A DNA stretch of 43,640 nt from an uncultured Campylobacterales bacterium (lineage in GTDB: Bacteria; Campylobacterota; Campylobacteria; Campylobacterales; CACVAW01). How positions within the stretch are numbered: position 1 is the first letter of the stretch; each line of letters opens with the position of its first letter. Shown one piece after another: positions 19,955-30,128 of the stretch. The DNA is taken from NCBI GenBank assembly GCA_902727925.1, contig CACVAW010000009.1:1-43640 (forward strand), read 5' to 3'. Under the pieces are notes generated by a model. That model saw only the letters and a list, made by a program, of their open reading frames with translations. It did not search any database and was not told the DNA's origin. The position numbers and the translations under genes were made by a program.

Positions 19955-20503
19955 TCATTTAGCTAGTTTTTGTAAAGCTTCTTTTACTAAAGATGCTGTA
20001 TCGTTTGCTGTACAATCTTTTAATATTGATTTTATTTTAGCATTTTTAAAACCTAAACTTTCTAATGCTAAAACAGTATCTTGTATATATTTATCTGTTG
20101 TAATATTAGTTAGTGAGAATTCACTTAGTTCTATTAATATTCTTTTTGCACTTTTGGGTCCAATACCTGGAACCATAGTAATGCTTCTCACATCATTTGA
20201 ACTTACTATACTTAAAAAGTTTTGAGGACTATATGTAGAACATACCGCCATTGCTGTACTTGGTCCTACTCCGTTGATTTTTATAAGTGTTTGAAAGACT
20301 TTTTGTTCATCAATACTCAAAAATCCATAAAGAGAGTTTGATTCTTCTTTGATTATCTGAACTATATGGAAGTTTGTAAACTCTTTTTTTAGACTTGAAG
20401 ATGTATTAATAGATACAAATAATTTATGTGTAATTCCACCTACTTTTAAATGAATAAAAGTAGGCTCTATTAATGTTATATCACCTTCAATTTCTACTAT
20501 CAT
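19955..20503 (-). CDS. ruvA: Holliday junction branch migration protein RuvA
   Basis: LIKINGVGPSTAMAVCS and MVPGIGPKSAKRILIEL helix-hairpin-helix motifs. Confidence 0.96.
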   Translation of the reverse strand: MIVEIEGDITLIEPTFIHLKVGGITHKLFVSINTSSSLKKEFTNFHIVQIIKEESNSLYGFLSIDEQKVFQTLIKINGVGPSTAMAVCSTYSPQNFLSIVSSNDVRSITMVPGIGPKSAKRILIELSEFSLTNITTDKYIQDTVLALESLGFKNAKIKSILKDCTANDTASLVKEALQKLAK

Positions 20504-20506
20504 ATA

Positions 20507-21901
20507 TTAATCATCAATTCCTAGTTTACCAGGATTTAAAATATTATTTGGATCAAAAGCTTTTTTAAGAGTTCTAAATAGATTCATCTCTTCTTCGTTA
20601 AAAGCTAGTTTCATATATGGTGCTTTTGTAGTTCCAATACCATGTTCACCACTTATTGTTCCACCAAGTTCTACAGTGTCTTTAAATATCGCTTCAACAC
20701 ACTTATGTCCATGAGCAATATGATCTTGATCACTACCATCAACCATAACATGGGTATGAATATTACCATCACCTGCATGACCATAACAAGGAATTAATAA
20801 GTCAAATTCTTTTTCTATTCTTTGTATTCTTCTTAACATTTCTGGAAGATTACTTCTTGGTACTGTAATATCTTCATTTAATTTTAGTGAGTTGTATACA
20901 AGTAAACTTGTACTTCCATTACGTCTTGCAAACCATAGCTTTTGAGCTTCTTCGTCATTTTTTGCTACTCTAAATTCAAATGCACCGTTATCCATGAAAT
21001 ATTTTTCGATTACTTCCATTTGGTAGCCAATATCATTTTTTGTATTACTATCAACTTCACTTATAAGAATTGCACCTGCTTCTTCTGGAAGATCTATATG
21101 GGGATATTTCATCTTTACGGCACGTATTGAAAGCTGATCCATAAACTCCATAGCAACAGGAACAACACCACTAGCCATAGTCTTATATACTGCATTCATT
21201 GCATCATCTATAGTCTTAAAAAGACCCATACAAGTACTTTTAAAGTTAGGTTTAGAAATAAGCTTTAAAGTTATCTCACTTACAGCTGCAAGAGTTCCTT
21301 CACTTCCTATTACTGTTCCACATATATTATATCCAGCAACATCTTTAATAGTTTTTTTACCTGCTCTTATAATATCACCATTTGGAAGAACTGCACGTAA
21401 TCCTAATACAAAATCTTTTGTTATACCATACTTTGCAGCTCTCATACCACCAGCATTTTCAACAACATTTCCTCCTATAGAAGAAAAATCTTGACTAGCA
21501 GGATCAGGCGGATAAAAAAGACCTACTTTTTCCACAGCACGTTGAAGATCTCTGTTAATAACTCCCGGTTGTACAACTGCAACCATATTATCCATATCAA
21601 TCTCAAGAATCTTATTCATATGTTTTTCAAATGCTAGTATTACACCACCACGAGTTGCTATTTGCGCACCTGTTTGAGCACTTCCTGCACCACGGGGCAC
21701 TATATTTATAAGATTTTTATTACAATATCTTAATATATCACTTATATCTTGTTCGTCTCTGGGGAAAAGTACCATATCAGGCATAGCACGCCTAACTCTA
21801 CTTGCATCATAAGAATACGAGAGGTTGTGTGCTTGATCGTCATGAGCATTATCTTCGCCCAAAAGCTTCTTGAAATATTTACTATGTTTTTTGTCTATCA
21901 T
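20507..21901 (-). CDS. glcD: FAD-linked oxidase, glycolate/D-lactate oxidase GlcD-like
   Basis: PRGAGSAQTGAQIATRGGVILAF, PDPASQDFSSIGGNVVENAGGMRAAKYG, CYGHAGDGNIHTHVM, SGEHGIGTTKAPYM. Confidence 0.93.
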   Translation of the reverse strand: MIDKKHSKYFKKLLGEDNAHDDQAHNLSYSYDASRVRRAMPDMVLFPRDEQDISDILRYCNKNLINIVPRGAGSAQTGAQIATRGGVILAFEKHMNKILEIDMDNMVAVVQPGVINRDLQRAVEKVGLFYPPDPASQDFSSIGGNVVENAGGMRAAKYGITKDFVLGLRAVLPNGDIIRAGKKTIKDVAGYNICGTVIGSEGTLAAVSEITLKLISKPNFKSTCMGLFKTIDDAMNAVYKTMASGVVPVAMEFMDQLSIRAVKMKYPHIDLPEEAGAILISEVDSNTKNDIGYQMEVIEKYFMDNGAFEFRVAKNDEEAQKLWFARRNGSTSLLVYNSLKLNEDITVPRSNLPEMLRRIQRIEKEFDLLIPCYGHAGDGNIHTHVMVDGSDQDHIAHGHKCVEAIFKDTVELGGTISGEHGIGTTKAPYMKLAFNEEEMNLFRTLKKAFDPNNILNPGKLGIDD

Positions 21902-22546
21902 TTATTTAACTCCAAATAAGTTATAAAAAAATTCTTCATCTTCAAACCAAGGTTCACTAGAACTTAATGATTTTTCAATTTCACCAAAAGATTTACCTAT
22001 TAATTTAAAACTATTACAATCTACAAAATATTCGTCATTATTAACCTTGATTAGCAACAAATTTAGATCATAAAACTTACAAAACTTACGAACTAATTTT
22101 TTCGTAGGTTGTTTTTTGTTTGCTTCAATCCTAAAAATATCATTCAAAACAAACTGATATTGTGGGAATTTAGTTTTAACATAGCTCAAGAATTCATCAT
22201 TTTTAACTATTGGTAATACTCTTTTATAGCCATATTTTATTATTACTTTATCAGTAAGTCTAATATCTTGTTTGAGTTTAGGAAGCGCTTTATTTGTAAA
22301 GTTATTGTTATTTAGTTCTAATATCGTGATATTTTTATCTACGTTTAGGATATTAAGCTTTGATACAATGAGGTTTTGATTATTAACTTTACGTATAAGT
22401 ACACCTGAAGTTCCAATATCTGAGTTAGATGCATTAGTTTTTACATATATTTTATTATCTTTGATATCTATAATTTTAGATTCATATACATCATTTCCTA
22501 AACAAAACGAAAATAAAGAAAAAATCATAATTAAGCTTCTAAACAT
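21902..22546 (-). CDS. plasminogen-binding N-terminal domain (PgbA-like) secreted protein
   Basis: Signal peptide, YESKIIDIKDNKIYVKTNASNSDIGTSGVLIRKV pattern seen in Campylobacterota PgbA-like proteins. Confidence 0.6.
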   Translation of the reverse strand: MFRSLIMIFSLFSFCLGNDVYESKIIDIKDNKIYVKTNASNSDIGTSGVLIRKVNNQNLIVSKLNILNVDKNITILELNNNNFTNKALPKLKQDIRLTDKVIIKYGYKRVLPIVKNDEFLSYVKTKFPQYQFVLNDIFRIEANKKQPTKKLVRKFCKFYDLNLLLIKVNNDEYFVDCNSFKLIGKSFGEIEKSLSSSEPWFEDEEFFYNLFGVK

Positions 22547-22580
22547 ATCGCTAAACCTTAATAAAATATTTTTGTGATTC

Positions 22581-22620
22581 TAACAGATATAGCTAAAGCG
22601 TACCTCACATTAGACCCTTA
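22581..22620. repeat. partial second copy of the candidate intergenic repeat
   Basis: TAACAGATATAGCTAAAGCGTACCTCACATTAGACCC resembles TAAATAGATATCAACTAAACACTTCATCTACATTAGACTC at 31603. Confidence 0.3.
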
Positions 22621-23106
22621 AATTTTAGTAATTTTTATGCCATTTGTAATATTGACAAATTCTTCAAATGTTTTATTATGAGTTTCTACATAACCTTTAG
22701 ATTTTAACTTATTTTTAGAATAATAGTCATAATCTATTCTTTGAGTATTGTTAACATCATAAGTTAGTCTTGCAATTATATATTTTTGTGAACTAATATC
22801 TATTTTAAAAGGTTTTTTAGAAATTTCATTATTAAGAACATATGATATTAAAAAAAGTATTTTATGAGAGTCTTTCTTATACTTAATATTCTTTTGATTA
22901 TTTTTAGTAAATCTATCATCATATAGGATTAAGTACTTTTCTCCCAAAAATATCCTAACAAGAAAATTTTTAGCTTTTGCTTTCAAATATCCTTTTTTTA
23001 TAGTTGTAATATCATCTATTTTACCTATATCCATACCTTTTAATTCGATACTAAATTCTTGTGAATATAAACTAAAAGTCAAAATAAATATAATCAAAAA
23101 TTTCAT
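22618..23106 (-). CDS. hypothetical exported protein (possibly DUF3108-like)
   Basis: Signal peptide MKFLIIFILTFSLYSQ; intact ORF with an upstream AGGACG-like SD. Confidence 0.6.
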   Translation of the reverse strand: MKFLIIFILTFSLYSQEFSIELKGMDIGKIDDITTIKKGYLKAKAKNFLVRIFLGEKYLILYDDRFTKNNQKNIKYKKDSHKILFLISYVLNNEISKKPFKIDISSQKYIIARLTYDVNNTQRIDYDYYSKNKLKSKGYVETHNKTFEEFVNITNGIKITKI

Positions 23107-23172
23107 AATTTTGTCGTCCTTTTTATTGCGTTAAGCTAGAATTTTATCAAAGTTTTCGTTTATGGATCATTT

Positions 23173-24276
23173 ATGTTAAAAACTCTTATATATTTATCAT
23201 TACTAAGTATGTACCTTTTTGGTACTTCTATGCAAACATTATCGTGGAAAAATGGGGAAACTTTTCTTAATTTCTTAGATAATAATAGTCTTCCGTCAAC
23301 CTTGTATTATGATCTAGACGATAGAGAAAAGATTCTTACAGAAGAAATTTTTGCAGGTATAGACTATCAAGTTCTAGTTAATGAAGACAATCAAACACAA
23401 CAAGTGCTAATCCCACTTGGAGAAGAACTTCAAATACACATTTATAAGACATCAAATGATTACGAACTTAAAATAATACCTATTATTTATCAGACAAAAA
23501 CAAAAACTGATTATGTAACAGTACTTACATCTCCATATAAAGATATAATAGACACCACATCAAACCCGGAACTCGCTCGTGCATTTTTAAGTGCTTATGG
23601 CAAAAGTATCAATTTCAAAAAAGATATTAGATTTGGCGATATTATTGTAATTCATTACGAACAAAAGTACCGCTTAAATGATTTACACTCAACCCCAACT
23701 ATACTAGCAGCACTCAGCGAAACAAATAGAGCCAAAAAATATATATTTAACTTTCAAGATGGGTATTATGATGAAAAAGGAAAAGAACTAGATAAATACT
23801 TCATGGTTGAACCCTGTAAATACAAAAGAATATCAGATGGATTCACACATAAAAGATGGCATCCGATAAGAAAAAAATATAGACCTCACTTAGGTGTTGA
23901 CTATGCAGCAAGAACAGGAACTCCAGTAAATGCTGCAGCTTCAGGGAGAATAACCTTCATAGGTAACAAAGGTGGTTACGGTAAAACAATAGAAATAAAA
24001 CACCAAAATGGCTACAAAACTCTTTATGCTCACTTAAATAGATATGCCAATGTAAAAAAAGGGCAATACGTCAAAAAAAATAAAAGAATTGGCTATGTAG
24101 GATCTACAGGTCTTAGCACTGGTCCTCACCTACACTTTGGTTTATACAAACATAATAGAGCAATAAACCCTTATAAAGTAATAGAAAAAACTAAAATAAA
24201 AATAACAGCAAAATATAAAAGTGCTTTTAGACAAAAAGTTAAAACTTATAAATCTACCTTAGATCAGTATCTATAA
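23173..24276 (+). CDS. M23 family peptidoglycan DD-metallopeptidase
   Basis: HLGVDYAARTGTPVNAAASGRITFIGNKGGYGKTIEIKHQNGYKTLYAHL and GPHLHFGLY. Confidence 0.96.
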   Translation: MLKTLIYLSLLSMYLFGTSMQTLSWKNGETFLNFLDNNSLPSTLYYDLDDREKILTEEIFAGIDYQVLVNEDNQTQQVLIPLGEELQIHIYKTSNDYELKIIPIIYQTKTKTDYVTVLTSPYKDIIDTTSNPELARAFLSAYGKSINFKKDIRFGDIIVIHYEQKYRLNDLHSTPTILAALSETNRAKKYIFNFQDGYYDEKGKELDKYFMVEPCKYKRISDGFTHKRWHPIRKKYRPHLGVDYAARTGTPVNAAASGRITFIGNKGGYGKTIEIKHQNGYKTLYAHLNRYANVKKGQYVKKNKRIGYVGSTGLSTGPHLHFGLYKHNRAINPYKVIEKTKIKITAKYKSAFRQKVKTYKSTLDQYL

Positions 24277-24290
24277 ACTAAGGTATAACC

Positions 24291-25583
24291 ATGCAAACAA
24301 ATATAAATAACTTAGTAAAAGAGCTAGAATTAATAAAAAATAGTAATGAAAAACTGTTCTTTACAAAACTTAGAGAACTTGAAGCTGCCGAACTTGGAGC
24401 TGTTTTACTTGAACTTTCTGACTCAAGTCTTGAGGACTCCCTTGATGTTTTAAAAAATGAAAAAATATCAAATGCTATTGGTGAACTTGAAAGTGATGAT
24501 GCAACTGACTTGATGCAAACACTTGAAGATATAGATCCCGAAAAAGCTCAATTACTTCTTAATCAACTTGACCTAAAAGATCAAATTGAAATAAATACAT
24601 TAAAACAATATGAAGACAATCAAGCTGGCGCATATATGCAAAAAGAGTTACTTAAAGCTAATCATAACGATACAGTAGAAGAATTTATCAATAGGATAAA
24701 AAGCTTTGATATTGATCTTGATACAGTTACTCAACTATATATTGTAAACAACCAAAATTCTATTGAAATGACTCTACCCATAACAAAGCTTTTAATACTT
24801 GACTCTAGTGTTAAATTCAAAAACATATGGACAAAAATACCTGAAGAATATATCCCAAAACACATTCTTGACTCTAGCGATGTACAAGAAGCTCTTAGAC
24901 TATTTGAAGAATATGACTTAAGTTCGCTTCCAGTAATAGATTCTGAAAACTCAATTGTAGGAAGAATCACATATGATGATATATATGACCTTATTGAAGA
25001 AAAAGCTACAAAAGATATATATAACCTTGCAGGTGTAAATGACGAAGCTGAAGAAGATACAAATTTATTTAGAACCATCAAAACAAGATTTAATTGGCTT
25101 TTTATAAACCTTATAACATCTATACTAGCATCTCTTGGTATTGCTCTTTTTAGTGATGCCATTACAGAAATTGTAGCACTTGCTATATTGATGCCAATAA
25201 TCGCTTCTATGGGTGGGAATTCAGGAACACAAAGTCTCGCTGTAACTGTAAGAAAAATTGCCCTAGGTGATATAGATAAGAATAACGCATATGCAACTCT
25301 GAAAAAAGAGTTTTTAATATCTCTTACCAATTCTATACTTTTTGCTATTATTTTAGGAACTATCACCTATTTATGGTTTCATTCAATCGGTTTAAGTATA
25401 ATAGTGTGTATAGCTATTATAGCAAACTTAATAGTTGCAGGCATATTTGGGGCATTAATACCGCTCCTATTAAAATCAATAAAAATTGATCCAGCTATCG
25501 GAAGTACCGTAGTGCTTACAACTATAACTGATGTGGTAGGATTTATGAGCTTTTTAGGACTCGCAAAAGCTTTTATATTATAA
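24291..25583 (+). CDS. mgtE: magnesium transporter MgtE
   Basis: MgtE-N superhelix, two CBS-type segments, GGNSGTQSLAVTVRKIALGDI membrane motif. Confidence 0.96.
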   Translation: MQTNINNLVKELELIKNSNEKLFFTKLRELEAAELGAVLLELSDSSLEDSLDVLKNEKISNAIGELESDDATDLMQTLEDIDPEKAQLLLNQLDLKDQIEINTLKQYEDNQAGAYMQKELLKANHNDTVEEFINRIKSFDIDLDTVTQLYIVNNQNSIEMTLPITKLLILDSSVKFKNIWTKIPEEYIPKHILDSSDVQEALRLFEEYDLSSLPVIDSENSIVGRITYDDIYDLIEEKATKDIYNLAGVNDEAEEDTNLFRTIKTRFNWLFINLITSILASLGIALFSDAITEIVALAILMPIIASMGGNSGTQSLAVTVRKIALGDIDKNNAYATLKKEFLISLTNSILFAIILGTITYLWFHSIGLSIIVCIAIIANLIVAGIFGALIPLLLKSIKIDPAIGSTVVLTTITDVVGFMSFLGLAKAFIL

Positions 25584-25613
25584 ATTTATTCATAAAAGAT
25601 GAAGGAAAACTAA

Positions 25614-27296
25614 ATGACAATCAACAAAAAATATTTTTTAATCTTACTCATATTAATAACTCTTATATCTTGTAGTCTAAACGAATCGGAGACTGAGGGC
25701 TACCTTAGCGGTCAAAAAGAAATTTTTTATCTGAACAGTGATCAAAGTAGTTCATTAACAGCAATACTAGCAAAATCAACTACTATAGATTTACCAACAT
25801 CTAAATTAAATAAAAGTGAATCAGAAATAAACCATACCCTTAGTGAAACTTTTGGAATATATGAAATTGATGATAACTCAACTGATGTAAACTACAGTAT
25901 AGATCTTGGTTCAGAAAACAAAAATGTATATTTCATATATACTAATAAAGATACAATCTCAACACTTCCAACAAGTACTAGTAATGCAAAACAAACTTTC
26001 AAGCAAGAGTCATTGACAAATATAAAAACTCTATCAAATAACTTTCAAGCTAAACATTTTGAAAGTAATTTCACAAGACCAAAACTCACAAAATCTACTA
26101 AAATGTTCAAAAACAATAATGAACTAGTAGATAATAACCAGTTCAAACTAAACATTTGGGTTGATGAAAATGCTTATGGTGCAGAATGCAATGATGGTAA
26201 ATGTATTACTGAAGAAATTATAGAGTTTTTTAGTAATGTATTCTTAAAAGATGGAAATAATAACGATATTTATGACTATGTTACAAATATCTATGGAGAG
26301 GAATGGGGCACACACTCTTATATAGATTTGATAGAAGATACCAATACTATTGATATCTTACTTTTTGATATAGATAATGATGGAACTCCTTCACAAACGG
26401 GTGGAGTCTTAGGATACTACTTCTCAAAAGACAATTTTACTAGAGATGCTGTCTCTGGTTCAAATGAAAAAATAATGTTTTATATTGATTCATATCTTCT
26501 AGCTAATTCAAGTAATAGCGACGGTGTGGATGACGGTGTATGGGAAGAAAGTGACTTTTTTCCTCAAGTTATGGTATCTACTCTTGCACATGAATTTCAA
26601 CATATGATCCATTTCTACCAAAAAAATGTTGCAAGAGGTATAACTACTCGAACAGATACTTGGATAAACGAGATGATGTCTGAAATGACAGAAGATTTAG
26701 TTGCTTTTAATATAAACAATCCTGGACCAAGAAATATACTTGGAGATGGTAGTGCTGGAAATTCAGATAATATAGATGGAAGAATACCTGTATTTAATAA
26801 GTTTTCTCAGGATTCCCTTACTGTTTGGGGCAATTCATATATAGATTACAGTACAGTATACTCTTTTGGATCATTTTTACTTAGAAATTATGGTGGAGCA
26901 AGCTTACTACATACTATGATGCAAAATAACTTAACAGATGAACAAATAGTTACGGCAAGTCTAGGAAATTCAAAAACACTAGAACAACTTATCCAAGACT
27001 GGCAAACAAGTGTTGTACTATCAAAACATACAAATGCTCCTTCTGGATATATCTACAATACAGGTGACTGGATAAACTCTACATATAATGGTGTTACTTA
27101 TAAATTAGGATCAATAAACTTCTTTAACTATAATCCAACACTTAACCTAAACCAAACTCATACTACACAAATACATTCAAGTACTATAGTTCAAGTTGCA
27201 AATGACAAAAATGGTACTTTTGAAACTAATATAACAAAAGATGCTAATACTATGATAAAGGTTGTAGTAGAACCTGTAATAGAAGATAATATCTGA
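25614..27296 (+). CDS. lipoprotein zinc metallopeptidase with HEFQH motif (M30/hyicolysin-like)
   Basis: Lipobox LISC; STLAHEFQHMIHFYQK (HEXXH at 26589-26603); WINEMMSEMTED as candidate third-ligand segment. Confidence 0.82.
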   Translation: MTINKKYFLILLILITLISCSLNESETEGYLSGQKEIFYLNSDQSSSLTAILAKSTTIDLPTSKLNKSESEINHTLSETFGIYEIDDNSTDVNYSIDLGSENKNVYFIYTNKDTISTLPTSTSNAKQTFKQESLTNIKTLSNNFQAKHFESNFTRPKLTKSTKMFKNNNELVDNNQFKLNIWVDENAYGAECNDGKCITEEIIEFFSNVFLKDGNNNDIYDYVTNIYGEEWGTHSYIDLIEDTNTIDILLFDIDNDGTPSQTGGVLGYYFSKDNFTRDAVSGSNEKIMFYIDSYLLANSSNSDGVDDGVWEESDFFPQVMVSTLAHEFQHMIHFYQKNVARGITTRTDTWINEMMSEMTEDLVAFNINNPGPRNILGDGSAGNSDNIDGRIPVFNKFSQDSLTVWGNSYIDYSTVYSFGSFLLRNYGGASLLHTMMQNNLTDEQIVTASLGNSKTLEQLIQDWQTSVVLSKHTNAPSGYIYNTGDWINSTYNGVTYKLGSINFFNYNPTLNLNQTHTTQIHSSTIVQVANDKNGTFETNITKDANTMIKVVVEPVIEDNI

Positions 27297-27380
27297 TATA
27301 GTTAAGGTCATATTGTTTTTATAATATCATAAAAATAAAGATACAATATAACTAATACTATTTTAGATAAAGGAAAATAA

Positions 27381-29261
27381 ATGCATAGTGTCTATGTTTT
27401 AGTAATAATGATATTTTTAGGTTGTGAAAGTATTGAGTCTACTTCATCCACAAATCAAGCTCCCATAGGTATTAACGACCACGTTACAATAGAAGCAAAC
27501 ACAACAAATAAACAAATCTTTGTTCTAAACAATGACTATAGTGAAAATACACTATCTATATCAAGTCTAACTCAACCAACAAATGGATCAGCAAATATAA
27601 GTGCTACAAATATACTTTATACTCCAACTTCAGGGTTTACAGGAAGTGATAGCTTTACTTATAGACCTTTTGACGGTAGTCTACTTGGAAACATCACCAC
27701 TGTAAATATAATTGTAAGTTCATCATCAACGTCAATAGCTATAACACATTCAGTAAACTCAACTTATGGTCTGTTTAAAGTTAACACTGATAGTGTTACG
27801 AATATAGACTACACTCTAAACCTAGGTGGATTTTCAAAAGATATCTTCTTTGCTTATACAAATAAAGAAAATGTGATATCAGCTCCAAGTACTTCAAAAG
27901 TCTTAGAAAAAATCAGTACTCAAAAAAAGTCACTTACTAAAAAACCACAAGTAAAACATTTTAAAAATAATTTAGTTCTACCTAAATTTACAAAAGTACA
28001 AGGCTATCAAGAAAAAATCACTCCATCATATAATACAGTAGGTGATTCTTTAAAATTTTCAATTAACTCAGAAGATAGAACTAATACTATTGATTCTAGA
28101 CTAAAAAAAAGTGTAACAGTACATGGTATTACTCTTAATATTTGGGTAGATAATAATGCTTATGGTAGCGGGTGTAATGAAGTTGATTGTATTACAGACA
28201 CTATGATAGATTACTTAAGCGATAGCTTTTTGATACCTGGAAATAATAACGATATATATGAGCTTGTCACTAATATTTATGGTATAGAGTGGGGAGCAAC
28301 ATCCTTTGGTAATTTAATAACAGATACCAATACTATAGATATTTTACTTTTTGATATTAATGGTGACAATGCAACAGATACTAGTGGAGGAGTTTTAGGA
28401 TATTACTTTGCAAAAGACAACTACTTAACAAGTAGTTTACCTGGTTCAAATGAAAAAATCATGTTTTATATAGATTCAAATTTCTTTGCCAGTACATTAA
28501 ACTCGGATCTTTTAACCGATGATGAAGTCTGGTCCATTGATGATTATTGGCCACCAATAATCATATCTACACTTGCTCATGAATTCCAACATATGATTCA
28601 CTTCTATCAAAAAACTGTACTTAGGGGCCTTACAAGTACTGATACTTGGATTAATGAGATGTTATCTGAACTAACAGAAGATATCATAGCCTGGAATATA
28701 AACAATCCAGGACCAAGAGGTAATATTTCCCTTGATGCTGGTACTCCTGGAAACAGTAATGGAAGACTACCAAGTTTTAATAGTACTCCAACAGATAATG
28801 CAATCTCAAACTGGACAAATTCATCACTTAACTATAGTACTGTATACTCATTTGGTGCATACTTAATAAGAACTTATGGTGGTCCATCACTACTTAACGC
28901 TATGCTTCACAATAACTTTACAGACGAACAAGCTATAACTTCTGCTGTAGGTAATGGAAAATCATTTAATACTTTACTCCAAGACTGGGCGATGAGTATT
29001 CTTCTATCTGATAAAACAAATGCACCTGAAGGCTATAAATTCAATGTAAATGATACATCTTTTGAATATAACTATAATGGTGTTGATTATAAACTAGGTT
29101 CGATAAACTTCTTTAACTACTCACCTACCCCAAACTTAAATGATATAACGGGTAAAAAGTATTCAATAAGCTTTAAACAAATTGCAAGTGAAGAAACAGG
29201 AAGTTACCAAACTAGCATATCTAAAGATGAAGATACCACTATAGGAATAATCGCAAAATAG
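27381..29261 (+). CDS. paralogous lipoprotein HEFQH metallopeptidase with N-terminal Ig/cadherin-like domain
   Basis: Lipobox FLGC; VLNNDYSENTLSISSLTQPTNGSANI...YTPTSGFTGSDSFTYRPFDG domain; STLAHEFQHMIHFYQK (HEXXH at 28578-28592); extensive match to the upstream ORF. Confidence 0.83.
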   Translation: MHSVYVLVIMIFLGCESIESTSSTNQAPIGINDHVTIEANTTNKQIFVLNNDYSENTLSISSLTQPTNGSANISATNILYTPTSGFTGSDSFTYRPFDGSLLGNITTVNIIVSSSSTSIAITHSVNSTYGLFKVNTDSVTNIDYTLNLGGFSKDIFFAYTNKENVISAPSTSKVLEKISTQKKSLTKKPQVKHFKNNLVLPKFTKVQGYQEKITPSYNTVGDSLKFSINSEDRTNTIDSRLKKSVTVHGITLNIWVDNNAYGSGCNEVDCITDTMIDYLSDSFLIPGNNNDIYELVTNIYGIEWGATSFGNLITDTNTIDILLFDINGDNATDTSGGVLGYYFAKDNYLTSSLPGSNEKIMFYIDSNFFASTLNSDLLTDDEVWSIDDYWPPIIISTLAHEFQHMIHFYQKTVLRGLTSTDTWINEMLSELTEDIIAWNINNPGPRGNISLDAGTPGNSNGRLPSFNSTPTDNAISNWTNSSLNYSTVYSFGAYLIRTYGGPSLLNAMLHNNFTDEQAITSAVGNGKSFNTLLQDWAMSILLSDKTNAPEGYKFNVNDTSFEYNYNGVDYKLGSINFFNYSPTPNLNDITGKKYSISFKQIASEETGSYQTSISKDEDTTIGIIAK

Positions 29262-29274
29262 TATTTTATACAGA

Positions 29275-29299
29275 AGAGCTTGTAAAAAATACAAGCTCT
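29275..29299. terminator. intergenic hairpin between convergent genes (candidate bidirectional terminator)
   Basis: Perfect 10-bp stem AGAGCTTGTA / TACAAGCTCT with AAAAA loop between peptidase and psd stops; the flanking T-run is weak. Confidence 0.7.
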
Positions 29300-29318
29300 C
29301 TAAATCTAACAATTAAAC

Positions 29319-30128
29319 TTAATACCTACCTAGTTTATCTGTAAATTTTATTTTTTCATTAAGCTTAACATCAAAATTAAACTCATCTTCAAACATCATA
29401 AGTACTGTAGAACCCATTTTAAAATAGCCTAAAGTATCTGCTTTATTTAATTCTAAATTCTCATAATCATATACTTTTATATTTCTATTCTCATTATTAG
29501 TAGTTAGCTTCTCATCAAAATCAAATGCTATACTACCAACATTAAAAGCACCTACAAAAACCATCAAAAATCTTTTGTTCTCTTTTGTAAAACATTCTAA
29601 TATTACTCTTTCATTTTTATTAAATAAAGAATCTACTTTTCTAAGATATTTAAAGTTCACAGGATATAAATCACCAGGAATATGAATAGCTTTTGATACT
29701 CTCATGTCTATAGGAGCATGATACCTATGATAGTCATTAGGTGCAAGATATAGGTTAATATAGCTCTTATCATAGAACTTAGATATATTATCTATTTGAG
29801 AGCCTGTAAGTTCATTTATACTATATTCAAAGCCTTTTATTTGTAGTGAAAGATCTTTTTTCATTTGTCCTACAGAAGATATCAAAGAATCAGCAGGAGA
29901 TATAAAAACATCTTCTTTCTTTGAATATACCCTCTTCTTTTCCAATTTTCTAGTAAAAAGTGCTTGCAAACTATCATACTGAGAATATTTTTTGTACTCA
30001 CTCATATCTAGTTTCATTAACTTTACATAGGAATAATTTATAAATTTTTGTGAGAACCTATTAAATTTACGACTAGCAAATCTACCAAAGTAATATGAAG
30101 CTTTATTCTTCCAAGTTTTGTCAATCAT
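29319..30128 (-). CDS. psd: phosphatidylserine decarboxylase
   Basis: YHRYHAPIDMRVSKAIHIPGDLYPVN; C-terminal LGYFKMGSTVLMMFE (LGST-type processing site). Confidence 0.95.
   Translation of the reverse strand: MIDKTWKNKASYYFGRFASRKFNRFSQKFINYSYVKLMKLDMSEYKKYSQYDSLQALFTRKLEKKRVYSKKEDVFISPADSLISSVGQMKKDLSLQIKGFEYSINELTGSQIDNISKFYDKSYINLYLAPNDYHRYHAPIDMRVSKAIHIPGDLYPVNFKYLRKVDSLFNKNERVILECFTKENKRFLMVFVGAFNVGSIAFDFDEKLTTNNENRNIKVYDYENLELNKADTLGYFKMGSTVLMMFEDEFNFDVKLNEKIKFTDKLGRY

Noticed and set aside
24731-25366. 211-aa minus-strand ORF
   Set aside because: Fully antisense to well-supported mgtE; low-complexity hydrophobic translation and no recognisable family.
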